5,505 nucleotides of DNA from Bacillota bacterium (GTDB lineage: Bacteria > Bacillota > Clostridia > Peptostreptococcales > Anaerovoracaceae): assembly GCA_017386805.1 (NCBI GenBank), contig JAFOGM010000344.1, positions 1 to 5,505 of the forward strand, read 5' to 3'. Shown piece after piece: positions 1-5,505 of this stretch. Made by a program: the position numbers and the translations under genes. Every line of letters starts with the position of its first letter. Position 1 is the stretch's first letter. The notes under the pieces are model-generated. The model saw only the letters and a list, made by a program, of their open reading frames with translations. It ran no database searches and was not told the origin of the DNA.

Positions 1-529
1 GCTTCTTCATGTCTTCCAGAACGTCTTCGAAGGTCACGTTTTCACCCTTTTCGATCAGTTCCTTGTAGCGGCGGGTTGCACGTTCTTCCACGGTGGCGGT
101 CAAATAGATCTTGTACTTGGCATCGGTCAGTACGTTGGTACCGATATCGCGGCCATCCATGATCACGCTCTTGGACTTTGCCATACCGCGCTGCAGTTCC
201 ACCAGTTTTACGCGAACTGCGCCCAGAGCGGAACAATCGCTGGCCATCTTGGACATTTCCGGAGTACGGATCTTTCCGCTGACGTCTTCGCCATCCAGGA
301 GGACCTTACCTTCGCTGAGGTCTACGTCGGTGGTTTTTAACATAGCTTCCAGCGCAGCTTCGTCGTACATGTCCACACCTTCCCGAACGATTTTGTAGCC
401 GATGGCACGATACATGGCACCGGTATCGATATAGTCGATCTTCAGGATCGCAGCCAGAGCCTTAGCAATGGTACTCTTACCAGCACCGGAAGGTCCGTCA
501 ATGGCGATCTGATAAATATTCTGTTCCAT
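1..529 (-). CDS. cmk: Cytidylate kinase, C-terminus cut by window edge
   Basis: Cytidylate kinase transfers phosphate from ATP to CMP or dCMP in the cytoplasm, feeding CTP and dCTP synthesis. Reading the minus strand from the ATG at 529 gives 176 open codons to the window edge. The family is usually about 220 residues, so roughly 45 are missing. Seen directly: the Walker A loop GPSGAGKST at residues 12-20, the nucleotide-binding DTGAMYRA at 35-42, the DGRDIGT motif at 125-131, and an Arg-rich lid stretch (ATRRYKEL) near 151-158. These together are diagnostic of Cmk rather than adenylate or thymidylate kinase. The start follows the nrdR stop codon with no spacing; its ribosome binding site AAAGGAA (545-539) lies inside the nrdR 3' end, 9 nt from the ATG, so translational coupling is likely (inference). 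I see nothing broken in the visible part. Confidence 0.96.
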   Translation of the reverse strand, partial: MEQNIYQIAIDGPSGAGKSTIAKALAAILKIDYIDTGAMYRAIGYKIVREGVDMYDEAALEAMLKTTDVDLSEGKVLLDGEDVSGKIRTPEMSKMASDCSALGAVRVKLVELQRGMAKSKSVIMDGRDIGTNVLTDAKYKIYLTATVEERATRRYKELIEKGENVTFEDVLEDMKK

Positions 530-991
530 TTATTTCATTTCCTTTCCCAACAGCTTTTCGATCTCTGCAATGAAGGTGTTCACGTCCTTGAACTGACGGT
601 AAACGGAAGCAAAGCGAACGTAAGCCACTTCGTCCAGGTCCTTCAGATGTTCCATGATGACCTCGCCGATGATCTTACTTTCGATTTCCTTTTCCATCAT
701 GTTGTTCAGGCCGCGTTCGATGTCAGCCACGATGTTTTCAATGGAAGCAATGGATACCGGACGCTTTTCACAAGCCTTGATGATCCCGTTCATGATCTTA
801 TTACGGTCAAAGGCTTCACGGCTTCCGTCCTTTTTTACCACCATAAAGAACACTTCTTCCACCTTTTCATAGGTAGTGAAGCGCTTTCCACAGCTGTCGC
901 ACTCACGTCTTCTGCGGATGGCATGTCCTTCTTCTGTCGGTCTGGAATCGATAACTCTGGTATCCTCGTGTTCACAAAACGGGCATCTCAT
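530..991 (-). CDS. nrdR: Transcriptional repressor NrdR
   Basis: NrdR is a zinc- and ATP/dATP-binding repressor of ribonucleotide reductase operons that senses the cell's dNTP supply. The protein is 153 residues, close to the usual length of about 150. It begins MRCPFC, the classic NrdR N-terminus. The zinc ribbon is formed by Cys3, Cys6, Cys31 and Cys34, with an Arg-rich stretch at 26-29 just before the second pair. An ATP-cone domain follows from about residue 46 to 136, including VVKKDGSREAFDRNKI and the YVRFASVYRQFKD segment near its end. The reading frame is open further upstream to an ATG at 1030, but the start at 991 is chosen because it gives the conserved N-terminus and has a strong Shine-Dalgarno 7 nt away. 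It sits 57 bp after the ylmC-like gene and abuts cmk exactly. No nrd gene is in the window, so its targets are not visible here. Confidence 0.97.
   Translation of the reverse strand: MRCPFCEHEDTRVIDSRPTEEGHAIRRRRECDSCGKRFTTYEKVEEVFFMVVKKDGSREAFDRNKIMNGIIKACEKRPVSIASIENIVADIERGLNNMMEKEIESKIIGEVIMEHLKDLDEVAYVRFASVYRQFKDVNTFIAEIEKLLGKEMK
539..545 (-). promoter_or_regulatory. Shine-Dalgarno of cmk, embedded in nrdR
   Basis: AAAGGAA on the minus strand lies 9 nt before the cmk ATG and entirely inside the last codons of nrdR. It supports the ATG at 529 as the cmk start and suggests that ribosomes finishing nrdR help initiate cmk. Confidence 0.7.
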
Positions 992-998
992 AACAAAC

Positions 999-1007
999 TT
1001 CCCCCTT
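999..1007 (-). promoter_or_regulatory. Shine-Dalgarno of nrdR that fixes its start
   Basis: AAGGGGGAA on the minus strand lies 7 nt before the ATG at 991. It decides between that start and the in-frame ATG at 1030. A small perfect inverted repeat (TGCAG, 5-nt loop, CTGCA; 1007-1021) abuts its upstream side. Confidence 0.75.
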
Positions 1008-1042
1008 GCAGTAAAGCTGCACTGTTTCAATAATCATACAGT
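1007..1042. repeat. Two small inverted repeats in the ylmC-nrdR gap
   Basis: The 57-bp gap before nrdR holds TGCAG/CTGCA (1007-1011 and 1017-1021, 5-nt loop) and, immediately next to it, ACTGT/ACAGT (1021-1025 and 1038-1042, 12-nt spacer). The first abuts the nrdR Shine-Dalgarno. Both are short and could be chance; no NrdR-box pair is recognisable here. Confidence 0.3.
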
Positions 1043-1048
1043 ATAATT

Positions 1049-1321
1049 TTACCCGTCTTTCCGCTCGAATGCAAGTTCATTTTCTCCGCCCAAATCCACA
1101 AGGATCACCTCTTCTCCCACTCTGCGGACGGCGTTCCAGGGAACCACGATTTCTGCCCCTTTATTGAATATGGAAAATAGCCCCGAACTGCGCTGAGGAA
1201 TTACGATCCCTTCCACCGTTCCTTTATTTAGCTCCACTACGATATCTTCCACATATCCCAGACTTTTTCCATTATGGATGTTGATCACTTCTTTATTTTT
1301 CAGATCCTGTGTACTGATCAT
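1049..1321 (-). CDS. YlmC/YmxH-family PRC-barrel protein
   Basis: A 90-residue protein of the PRC-barrel type, best matching the YlmC/YmxH family of Firmicutes, whose members are annotated as sporulation-associated although their biochemical role is poorly known. Visible family features are the opening ISTQDLKNKEVINI, then NGKSLGYVEDIVVELNKGTVEGIVIP, a GLFSIF segment, and the closing strand pattern IVVPWNAVRRVGEEVILVDL; these form the short beta strands of one PRC barrel. There is no signal peptide or membrane segment, so it should be cytoplasmic. The ATG at 1321 has a strong Shine-Dalgarno, AAAGGGGAG, about 7 nt upstream. In many Clostridia this gene lies near sporulation sigma factors and nrdR. 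Here nrdR follows at 57 bp, but no sigma gene is seen because the upstream neighbour is the divergent prfC. The last residues (ENELAFERKDG) are charged and variable. Confidence 0.88.
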   Translation of the reverse strand: MISTQDLKNKEVINIHNGKSLGYVEDIVVELNKGTVEGIVIPQRSSGLFSIFNKGAEIVVPWNAVRRVGEEVILVDLGGENELAFERKDG

Positions 1322-1354
1322 GTATTTTCTCCCCTTTCCCGTTTATAATTTTTA

Positions 1355-1383
1355 TGTACAACCAAGGGATTTTATGATATTAT
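1355..1383 (+). promoter_or_regulatory. Candidate sigma-A promoter for prfC
   Basis: TGTACA (1355-1360, four of six matches to TTGACA) is followed after exactly 17 bp by TATTAT (1378-1383, five of six matches to TATAAT). Transcription would begin near 1390, leaving a leader of about 60 nt before prfC. It overlaps the candidate minus-strand -10 element, so the two directions could compete. The surrounding DNA is AT-rich, so chance matches are likely. Confidence 0.33.
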
Positions 1384-1384
1384 A
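1379..1384 (-). promoter_or_regulatory. Candidate -10 element for the ylmC-nrdR-cmk run
   Basis: A perfect TATAAT is present on the minus strand in the AT-rich divergent region, about 60 nt before the ylmC-like start. The hexamer 17 bp upstream (TAACGT) is a poor -35 match, so this is only a candidate sigma-A promoter. Confidence 0.27.
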
Positions 1385-1449
1385 TTAAGGTTAAAATTTG
1401 AACGTTATTTCCCAAACATGATACATTTGAGAAAAGGAATATAAAACAC

Positions 1450-3036
1450 ATGGCTAACCCGATTTTAGCAGAAGAGATCCAGAAGCGCCGAATCTTCGGT
1501 ATCATTTCTCACCCTGACGCTGGTAAGACCACACTGACCGAAAAGCTGCTGCTCCACGGCGGTGCGATCCGCGAAGCCGGTACCGTAAAGGCTCGTAGAA
1601 ATGCAAAGTTTGCTACCTCCGACTGGATGGAAATCGAAAAGCAGAGAGGTATCTCCGTAACCTCTTCCGTTATGCAGTTCAACTACCGCGATAAGATGAT
1701 CTCCATCATGGATACCCCGGGTCACAACGACTTCGGTGAAGACACCTATCGTATCCTGACCTCCGTAGACAGTGCTGTCATGGTCATCGACGGCGCTAAG
1801 GGTATCGAAACCCAGACCAAAAAGCTGTTCAAAGTTTGCGCAATGCGTGAAATTCCCATCTTCACCTTCGTCAACAAGCTGGACCGTGAAGCCCGCGACC
1901 CGCTGGATCTGATGCAGGAACTGGAAGACGTTCTGGGACTGCCCTCCGTAGCGGCAACCTGGCCCATCGGCAGCGGTATGAACTTCCAGGGGATCTACGA
2001 CAGACTGGAAAACAAAGTATTCTTATACAAGGTCGACAAGGAAATCCAGCTGGGTGAAGACGGCGTCTTCGGTCCTGAACTGGAAGAAGAACTGTCCTCC
2101 TTCAACTTACAGAACCTCCGCGATGAAATCGAACTTCTGGAAGGTGCCGGAAACGACTTTGACCGTGAACTGATCGATGCCGGAAAGTTATCTCCTGTAT
2201 TCTTCGGTTCCGCTCTGGCAGACTTCGGCGTTACCCCCTTCCTGAATCACTTCCTGGATATGACTCCGGCTCCCGGCCCGAGAAAGACCATCAACGGCCA
2301 GGTGGAACCCACCGACGAAGAGTTCTCCGGCTTCATCTTCAAGATCCAGGCAAACATGAACCCGGCCCACCGCGACCGTCTGGCCTTCTTCCGCATCTGC
2401 TCCGGTACCTTCGAGCGCGGTATGACTGCCACCCTGTCCAGAACCGGAAAGCCCATCAAGCTGTCTCAGTCCACCATGCTGATGGCGAATGAACGTGAAA
2501 CTGTAGATAAGGCTTACGCTGGTGACGTTATCGGTATCTACGACACCGGTACTTACCAGATCGGCGATACCCTGACCACCAAAAAGGAAAAGCTGTTCTT
2601 CGAACCTCTGCCCACCTTCCCGCCGGAACTGTTCGCTCTGGTTCTGCCGGTGAATACTATGAAAGCAAAGCACTTCCAGAAAGGCGTTGCTCAGCTGGCT
2701 CAGGAAGGTGCCATTCAGGTTTACCACAACGAATACAACGAAATCATCATCGGTGCTGTTGGTCAGCTGCAGTTCGAAGTTTTCGAATATCGTCTGAAGA
2801 ATGAATACAATGCTGACATCCGCATGAACCATCTGGACTTCCAGCTGGCTCGCTGGGTCAAGACCGATGACCTGGAAAAGGTAAAGCGTCTGATGGATTC
2901 CAGAACCATGCTGGTATTCGATCACTTCGATCGTCCCCTGATCCTGTTTGCGAACCAGTTCACTCTGAACTACTTCGTAGAACGTCACGACGACATCGAA
3001 CTGGTGGAAGCTCTGGATGTGACCGAAGAATTCTAA
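1450..3036 (+). CDS. prfC: Peptide chain release factor 3 (RF3)
   Basis: RF3 is the ribosome-associated GTPase that removes RF1/RF2 after stop-codon hydrolysis and contributes to post-peptidyl-transfer quality control. The 528-residue product matches the usual length (about 529 in E. coli). The GTPase motifs are all present: G1 SHPDAGKTT at 20-28, the GIS segment of switch I at 67-69 (after KQR), G3 DTPGH at 88-92, G4 NKLD at 142-145 and G5 GSA at 253-255. Features separating RF3 from EF-G and other translational GTPases are ATSDWMEIEKQRGISVTSSVMQF (55-77) and the shorter C-terminus without an EF-G domain IV/V pair. A domain II beta barrel follows from about 285. The ATG at 1450 has AAAGGAA (1433-1439) upstream. 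Codon use is strongly biased (CTG for Leu, GAA for Glu, AAG for Lys), fitting good expression. It is a single-gene unit, divergent from the ylmC run, closed by its own terminator. No damage is seen. Confidence 0.98.
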   Translation: MANPILAEEIQKRRIFGIISHPDAGKTTLTEKLLLHGGAIREAGTVKARRNAKFATSDWMEIEKQRGISVTSSVMQFNYRDKMISIMDTPGHNDFGEDTYRILTSVDSAVMVIDGAKGIETQTKKLFKVCAMREIPIFTFVNKLDREARDPLDLMQELEDVLGLPSVAATWPIGSGMNFQGIYDRLENKVFLYKVDKEIQLGEDGVFGPELEEELSSFNLQNLRDEIELLEGAGNDFDRELIDAGKLSPVFFGSALADFGVTPFLNHFLDMTPAPGPRKTINGQVEPTDEEFSGFIFKIQANMNPAHRDRLAFFRICSGTFERGMTATLSRTGKPIKLSQSTMLMANERETVDKAYAGDVIGIYDTGTYQIGDTLTTKKEKLFFEPLPTFPPELFALVLPVNTMKAKHFQKGVAQLAQEGAIQVYHNEYNEIIIGAVGQLQFEVFEYRLKNEYNADIRMNHLDFQLARWVKTDDLEKVKRLMDSRTMLVFDHFDRPLILFANQFTLNYFVERHDDIELVEALDVTEEF

Positions 3037-3044
3037 TCAATACT

Positions 3045-3075
3045 ACTCCGTATCCTAATTGATACGGAGTTTTTT
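3045..3075 (+). terminator. Intrinsic terminator of prfC
   Basis: A perfect 10-bp inverted repeat, ACTCCGTATC (3045-3054) and GATACGGAGT (3061-3070), encloses a 6-nt loop CTAATT and runs into six T (3070-3075). It begins 9 nt after the prfC stop, a textbook Rho-independent terminator. Its CTCCG/CGGAG arms also fall in register with the repeat array that follows, so it is counted as array unit 0. Confidence 0.93.
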
Positions 3076-3301
3076 CATATCTTTGAGACTCTTCCACCGA
3101 AATCGTATAGTGTCACGGAGCACGAATAGATCTTTTATCAATTTGCGCTCCTCGATTTTCATGTTTACGGAGCATGCATATTTATTTTTCTTTCACACGC
3201 TCCGACCACTCTCTTTTCGCAGGGCAAAAACCTGTAATTTTCAGTTTCAACGCTCTCTACTATGCTTTTTGCGGAGCATATTTTTCGAATTGTGTATACC
3301 T

Positions 3302-3330
3302 TGCTCCGTCCATTCCTTTTTCGCGGAGCA
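3302..3330. repeat. Array unit 5, perfect 7-bp inverted repeat
   Basis: TGCTCCG (3302-3308) and CGGAGCA (3324-3330) are perfect inverted copies separated by 15 nt. This is the clearest internal unit of the array. It lacks a T-tract immediately after either side, so it is not a convincing terminator by itself. Confidence 0.75.
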
Positions 3331-3335
3331 CGTTG

Positions 3336-3385
3336 TCTCAAAAAATGATAAAATGCTCCGCAAAGATCTTATCATGCGGAGCATT
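3336..3385 (-). terminator. Intrinsic terminator of the MATE gene (array unit 6)
   Basis: An 11-bp perfect inverted repeat pairs 3352-3362 with 3375-3385 (core TGCTCCGCA/TGCGGAGCA), with a 12-nt loop. Read on the minus strand it begins 4 nt after the MATE stop and is followed by a T-rich tail, TTTATCATTTTTT, interrupted by ATCA. On the plus strand there is no T-tract after the stem, so it should act mainly on minus-strand transcripts. It is also the last unit of the repeat array. Confidence 0.75.
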
Positions 3386-3389
3386 CCTA

Positions 3390-4754
3390 TTATTCAGTCA
3401 AAACATTGATCCACTTATCGGATTTATATCGGAAGTGACACAACAGTCCTTTTAACCCGTCGATGATGGCCAGGAACGCAATGACCATGTACAGTTCCCA
3501 ATGGAACAGCAAAACGCCAATGAAAGCCATGGGTACCTGAACGCAGACATTTCCAATGGTATCCACCACCATGCAGTAGGTGGTATCCCCTCCGGAGCGC
3601 AGGATCCCGCAGATGTACAGATAGGACATCATCTTGGGGAACATCATGATGGCCTGAACGAACAGCGTACTCAAAAGCAGGGCTGTTGTTTCCGCATCAA
3701 AGTTATAAATCAATGCGATAGGTCCACGGACCAAAATTAGAATCGTGGTCATGATCACACAGAACAGCGAAGTGATCTTCACAGATTCCCAAGCCTGGAC
3801 TTTCGCCAGAACACGTTCCGATCGGCCCAAAGATTCCCCGATAATGACCGCAGTTGCGTTCCCGATGCCAAAGAAGATGCACTGGAACAGTTCACATACC
3901 ACATTCCCCACCTGAGATACCGCCAGTGCAGCCGATCCCAACATCCCGTAAGCCATATAGATCATAGCGACAGAAATGGACCAGATAGTTTCACTGAGAA
4001 CCACCGGTGTGGCGGTCTTCATCACCTTCAGAAACATCTGACGACCATAGCCGAACAATTCTTTCGGTGTCGCCCGCAGGGGATGTTCCTTCTGCAGGTA
4101 AATGGACCCTGCCATCAAAGTGAATTCCAGTATGCGGGCAAACAGCGTAGCGATTGCCGCACCGCGGATGGAAAGTTCGGGGAAACCGAACTTTCCGTAG
4201 ATCAGGCAGTAATTCAGAAACGCATTTGTGAAAATCCCGATAGCATTGATGATGGTGGGGATTTTCAGGCTCTGGATCGCACGACAATTATAGGAAATCG
4301 CAAAAGATAACCCCGTAAAAACGTAAGTAAAACATACGATTTTCAGGTACTCTGCCCCCAACGCAATGACGTTGGCTTCATCAGAATAGAGGCCGATGAT
4401 CTGGGGTGCAAACAGGAAGCCTGCTAAGGTTGCCGCTACTGCCAGACAAAAGCCTACAGTATAGTCGATCCCTACCACCTTGCGAATGTTCTTCACATCG
4501 CGAAGCCCCCAATACTGGGAGGTGAACACCGCTGCTCCACTGTAGAAGCCGAAGCACATCATGGAAAATACAAAATAATATTGATTTGCAGCGCCTACGG
4601 CAGCCAGCTCATCCACCCCAACGCGACCGATCATCAGCGTGTCCACCAGATTCAATCCGATGGAGATCAGGTTCTGGATGACCACGGGAATCCCGATGCG
4701 CATCATTTTTCGATAGAACGTGGATCGGTCAGTTCCGCTCAGTCGTAATTCCAT
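3390..4754 (-). CDS. MATE-family efflux transporter
   Basis: A 454-residue inner-membrane protein of the multidrug and toxic compound extrusion family (NorM-like), which exports cationic drugs or other metabolites using a Na+ or H+ gradient. The length fits the family (about 450), and the chain reads as about twelve hydrophobic segments in two similar halves. Family signatures near the N-terminus include IGIPVVIQNLISIGLNLVDT, LMIGRVGVDELAAVG and a segment with SGAAVFTSQYWG. The second half carries the matching pattern TPVVLSETIWSISVAMIYMAYG and AAVSQ-like LAVSQVGNV, plus GILRSGGDTTYCMVVD, typical of the family's later helices. The ATG at 4754 is supported by AAGGA 9 nt upstream. It follows the reductase gene by 23 bp, suggesting co-transcription, and ends at its own hairpin. 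The substrate and coupling ion cannot be read from the sequence. Confidence 0.94.
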   Translation of the reverse strand: MELRLSGTDRSTFYRKMMRIGIPVVIQNLISIGLNLVDTLMIGRVGVDELAAVGAANQYYFVFSMMCFGFYSGAAVFTSQYWGLRDVKNIRKVVGIDYTVGFCLAVAATLAGFLFAPQIIGLYSDEANVIALGAEYLKIVCFTYVFTGLSFAISYNCRAIQSLKIPTIINAIGIFTNAFLNYCLIYGKFGFPELSIRGAAIATLFARILEFTLMAGSIYLQKEHPLRATPKELFGYGRQMFLKVMKTATPVVLSETIWSISVAMIYMAYGMLGSAALAVSQVGNVVCELFQCIFFGIGNATAVIIGESLGRSERVLAKVQAWESVKITSLFCVIMTTILILVRGPIALIYNFDAETTALLLSTLFVQAIMMFPKMMSYLYICGILRSGGDTTYCMVVDTIGNVCVQVPMAFIGVLLFHWELYMVIAFLAIIDGLKGLLCHFRYKSDKWINVLTE

Positions 4755-4777
4755 TCGATCACATCCTTATCGGTTTC

Positions 4778-5505
4778 TTATTCGGCCATGGCCGCAACGA
4801 CCTTCTTCATCACTTCGCTGATTTCGATGTGCTGCGGACATTCCTTTTCACAGCGGCGACAAGCTCTGCAGGCGTCAGCCTTTACTTCGTGAGTTTCGTA
4901 ATTCTTCTTTGCGAAGCTGGTGCTCACAGATGCGGTCTGATTGTACACTTCAAACAGACCGGGAATGTTCAGTCCGAAGGGACAGGGCATGCAATAACCG
5001 CACTTGGTGCAGGGTACCAGCGCCATGCGGTCAAAGATTTCTTTTACACCGCGCAGCATTTCATAGTCTTCTTCCTTCAGCTGATTTTCTTCCCAGCGTT
5101 CTGCATATTCCAGGTTTCCTTCCACCTGTTCCATGGTGCTCATACCACTGAGAACCACGGCAATTTCCGGCTGACTCCACAGGAAGTCCAGGGCCCATTC
5201 CACCTGAGAACGTTCTTTGGAAATGCGTTCTTCCACCGCAGGAGTCAGGTTTGCCAGCTTTCCGCCCAGCATGGGTTCCATGATGACAGCGCTGATTCCC
5301 TTTTCACCAGCATAGTGCAGGCCTTCGAATCCAGCCTGATAGTTGGTATTGATATAGTTGAACTGAATCTGATAGAAGTCCCAGTCGAAGCTGTCGATGA
5401 TCATCTTGAAAGTATCCAGGTCATCGTGGAAGGAGAAACCTAAGTACTTTACCTTACCCATAGCCTGTGCTTCCTTCAGCTTTGCTAAAACATTGTGCTT
5501 CTTTA
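4778..5505 (-). CDS. Aldo/keto reductase with two C-terminal 4Fe-4S motifs, N-terminus cut
   Basis: The visible 241 codons are the C-terminal part of an aldo/keto reductase; members with this tail are about 370-390 residues, so over 100 residues lie beyond 5505. The frame stays open to the edge (KKHNVLAKLKEAQA before the Met at 5461), so that Met is internal. The barrel section shows KVKYLGFSFHDD, then DFYQIQFNYIN, and GISAVIMEPMLGGKLANL, followed by the IAVVLSGMSTMEQVEGNL strand/helix that in AKRs contacts the nucleotide cofactor. After it come two cysteine clusters: CTKCGYCMPCP (Cys codons at 5009, 5000, 4991, 4982) and CRACRRCEKECP (4868, 4859, 4850, 4838), each able to hold a 4Fe-4S cluster. 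The catalytic Asp/Tyr/Lys/His tetrad would lie upstream, mostly outside the window. It is probably a cytoplasmic oxidoreductase taking electrons through ferredoxin-like clusters; the substrate is unknown. Confidence 0.93.
   Translation of the reverse strand, partial: KKHNVLAKLKEAQAMGKVKYLGFSFHDDLDTFKMIIDSFDWDFYQIQFNYINTNYQAGFEGLHYAGEKGISAVIMEPMLGGKLANLTPAVEERISKERSQVEWALDFLWSQPEIAVVLSGMSTMEQVEGNLEYAERWEENQLKEEDYEMLRGVKEIFDRMALVPCTKCGYCMPCPFGLNIPGLFEVYNQTASVSTSFAKKNYETHEVKADACRACRRCEKECPQHIEISEVMKKVVAAMAE

Larger units (their letters stand above)
3045..3385. repeat. Degenerate ~52-bp tandem array of CGGAGC hairpins
   Basis: This 353-base gap between convergent genes has no credible gene but is strikingly regular. 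Left arms resembling GCTCCG start at 3045, 3094, 3147, 3199, 3252, 3303 and 3355. Three are exact, two match 5/6 and two match 4/6. Right arms resembling CGGAGCA start at 3065, 3116, 3168, 3220, 3272, 3324 and 3377. Five are exact (3116, 3168, 3272, 3324, 3377) and two match 5/7. Right-arm pitch is 51, 52, 52, 52, 52 and 53 bp, and arm-to-arm offset is 20-22 bp. The five exact right arms fit the wider consensus YRCGGAGCAY. Loops and linkers are mostly unlike one another, although units starting at 3199, 3252 and 3303 share a CTTTT-type run before the right arm. Hairpins are strong at both ends and in the 3303 unit, and weak or mismatched in between. The origin is probably tandem duplication followed by decay with the arms retained (inference). 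The function is unknown. Confidence 0.8.

Noticed and set aside
42..398. Short open frames of 64 and 95 codons overlapping cmk
   Set aside because: Both are other-frame shadows of cmk, whose P-loop and DGRDIG motifs are intact in the real frame.
992..1030. Longer NrdR starting at the ATG at 1030
   Set aside because: The 13 extra residues are unlike any NrdR N-terminus, there is no good ribosome site before 1030, and the MRCPFC start at 991 has an excellent one.
2188..2988. 266-codon open frame on the minus strand inside prfC
   Set aside because: It lies wholly opposite prfC, has no recognisable domain, and is explained by the strongly biased codon use of prfC, which depletes stops on the opposite strand.
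3045..3385. CRISPR array
   Set aside because: Only 6-7-bp arms are conserved; there is no 23-40-bp identical repeat, the unit interiors vary, and no cas gene is nearby.
3045..3385. Integron attC sites or plasmid-type iterons
   Set aside because: No RYYYAAC/GTTRRRY core pairs, integrase or replication gene is visible, and the flanks are ordinary chromosomal genes.
3059..3409. Plus-strand open frames of 116 and 93 codons across the repeat array
   Set aside because: Their starts lack a Shine-Dalgarno, the first begins inside the prfC terminator stem, the composition is low-complexity Phe/Ser/Arg, both run into the MATE gene, and the 52-bp repeat is not a multiple of three, so no peptide repeat is preserved.
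4829..5443. 204-codon plus-strand open frame opposite the reductase
   Set aside because: It is antisense to a clearly conserved gene with intact cysteine motifs and shows no domain of its own.
5459..5461. ATG at 5461 as the start of the aldo/keto reductase
   Set aside because: The frame remains open to the window edge with family-like sequence (AKLKEAQAMGKVKYLGFS), and a start here would remove most of the TIM barrel.

Overview
The window looks like a chromosomal segment of an anaerobic, low-to-moderate GC Bacillota, probably class Clostridia. Pointers are a YlmC/YmxH-family PRC-barrel gene (typical of spore-forming Firmicutes) directly upstream of nrdR, strong purine-rich Shine-Dalgarno sequences on every gene whose start is visible, and an aldo/keto reductase with a C-terminal two-cluster ferredoxin tail, a form common in anaerobes. 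I cannot name a genus. No transposase, integrase, phage or cas gene is visible.

Layout. (1) Positions 1-1321, minus strand: a compact run in the order ylmC/ymxH-like gene, nrdR, cmk. nrdR and cmk abut exactly (TAA then ATG). cmk runs off the left edge, so its C-terminus is missing. (2) Positions 1322-1449: a short AT-rich divergent promoter region. (3) Positions 1450-3036, plus strand: prfC, encoding peptide chain release factor 3, closed by a strong intrinsic terminator. (4) Positions 3037-3389: a 353-base gap between convergent genes, without a credible gene. It holds a regular, degenerate array of about seven hairpin-like units. Each has a GCTCCG-like left arm and, about 21 bp later, a CGGAGCA right arm, and units recur every 51-53 bp. 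The first unit is the prfC terminator and the last is the terminator of the convergent gene. (5) Positions 3390-5505, minus strand: an aldo/keto reductase with two 4Fe-4S motifs (its N-terminus lies beyond the right edge), followed 23 bp later by a MATE-family multidrug/cation antiporter.

The genes are mostly housekeeping: dNTP-synthesis control (NrdR) beside CMP/dCMP phosphorylation (Cmk) makes a plausible nucleotide-metabolism pair, RF3 recycles release factors, and the reductase and efflux pump may be co-transcribed. The item most worth following up is the phased hairpin array between prfC and the MATE gene. I see no evidence for a new defence or mobile system.
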